Assembly (NCBI RefSeq): GCF_003315035.1
Contig: NZ_QNRE01000025.1
Coordinates: forward strand, 1 to 45,360
DNA: 45,360 nt
Direction: 5' to 3'
DNA from: Nocardia puris
GTDB lineage: Bacteria; Actinomycetota; Actinomycetes; Mycobacteriales; Mycobacteriaceae
Shown: positions 45,029 to 45,360 of the stretch, one piece after another
Layout: the number at the start of each line of letters is the position of its first letter
How positions within the stretch are numbered: the first letter of the stretch is position 1
The notes under the pieces: generated by a model
What the model was told of the DNA's origin: nothing
Database searches by the model: none
Seen by the model: the letters and a program-made list of their open reading frames with translations, nothing else
Position numbers and translations under genes: made by a program

Positions 45029-45360
45029 ATGACTGCTACAGCAGACCGTGTGGACGGCGCGAAGTTCATCCCCACGTGGGAGCTTCACGACACCCTTCGC
45101 AAGGCGAGGCAGACCACGGGGATGGACCAGAAGACATTCGCCGAGAAGATCGGCGTCACCGCAGGCTCATACGCGGGATGGGAGGCCGGCCGCAGCAAGC
45201 CGCGCGACCCGATCGCACTCGCCAAGCGAGTCGAGATGCTGACCCGCATCCCCGCCACCTGGATCTTGGGCATACACGACGAAACCCCCCGTCCGGGAGG
45301 TCCGAACGGGGGGTCTGAGGGTGAAGTGCGCCCGGAGAGACTCGAACTCCCAACCTTCTG
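45029..45360 (+). CDS. Switch repressor-like HTH protein (N-terminal part, continues at 1-180)
   Basis: Starts at ATG 45029 and is still open at the window end; it continues through 96-180 for a total of 138 residues. Residues about 18-79 form an HTH of the XRE/Cro type (ELHDTLRKARQTTGMDQKTF, AEKIGVTAGSYAGWEAGRSK). After residue 80 a Pro/Gly/Ser tail reads antisense through a hairpin and tRNA 3' half. Divergent from the MerR-like gene and upstream of int. In BPs-like phages an equivalent 136-residue repressor with attP in its gene is shortened on integration. In the prophage form this protein would end near residue 110. Confidence 0.85.
   Translation, partial: MTATADRVDGAKFIPTWELHDTLRKARQTTGMDQKTFAEKIGVTAGSYAGWEAGRSKPRDPIALAKRVEMLTRIPATWILGIHDETPRPGGPNGGSEGEVRPERLELPTF
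45266..45360. repeat. 95-bp direct terminal repeat, right copy
   Basis: Exact copy of 1-95. It stops at TTCTG, within the anticodon-stem strand of the antisense tRNA, two bases into codon 111 (TGG in the phage form). The next base outside the window would show whether this is a circular join (G) or a host junction. Confidence 0.95.

Overview
This window is essentially a complete genome of a temperate siphovirus of a high-GC actinobacterium. The evidence is GC-rich codon use, a WhiB-type iron-sulphur protein, an XRE regulator of the Nocardia/Streptomyces type, and many short overlapping genes joined by GTGA, ATGA or TGATG. Bases 1-95 recur exactly at 45266-45360, so the window is either a circular phage genome cut once with 95 bases of overlap, or a prophage cut at its attL/attR repeats. 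The host genus cannot be fixed from sequence. I see no mycolyl-esterase (LysB) gene.

Layout: (i) The lysogeny switch spans the window ends. A repressor-like HTH gene starts at 45029 with what looks like a leaderless start, runs off the right end and continues in frame at 1-180. A tyrosine integrase (335-1213) follows, then a 25-bp hairpin terminator. (ii) 1404-3227 (minus) holds a large XRE/helical-repeat regulator and a two-gene unit that may be a toxin-antitoxin pair. 3398-5601 (plus) holds small lysogeny-region genes ending with a lipoprotein. (iii) 5659-26362 (minus) is the late module, transcribed right to left: small and large terminase, portal, protease, capsid, head-tail connectors, tail terminator, tail tube, frameshifted chaperones, tape measure with a C-terminal peptidase-like domain, Dit-like and Gp37-like tail proteins, amidase, two holin-type proteins and the tail-tip/fibre genes. 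(iv) 26376-26882 is a control region with about eight 17-bp near-palindromes. (v) 26818-44878 (minus) is the early module: a P-loop/HNH fusion, many small proteins, RuvC-like resolvase, adenine methylase, a replication initiator with an iteron-like array inside its gene, HNH nuclease, Sak4-like ATPase, the WhiB fusion, a decayed NUMOD4 homing endonuclease, a lipoprotein, a KilA-C antirepressor-like protein and a small MerR-like excisionase candidate.

The most interesting unit is the switch. The end of the repressor gene contains, antisense, a tRNA 3' half plus a terminator-like hairpin, which is the probable attP core. The free-phage repressor would be 138 aa ending in VAAA, and the integrase ends in IAAA, both like ssrA/ClpXP degradation tags. 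This matches in detail the integration-dependent immunity known from mycobacteriophages BPs, Giles and Charlie: integration cuts off the tag and leaves a shorter, stable repressor. Here the repressor reading frame and the host tRNA plus terminator share the same DNA on opposite strands.
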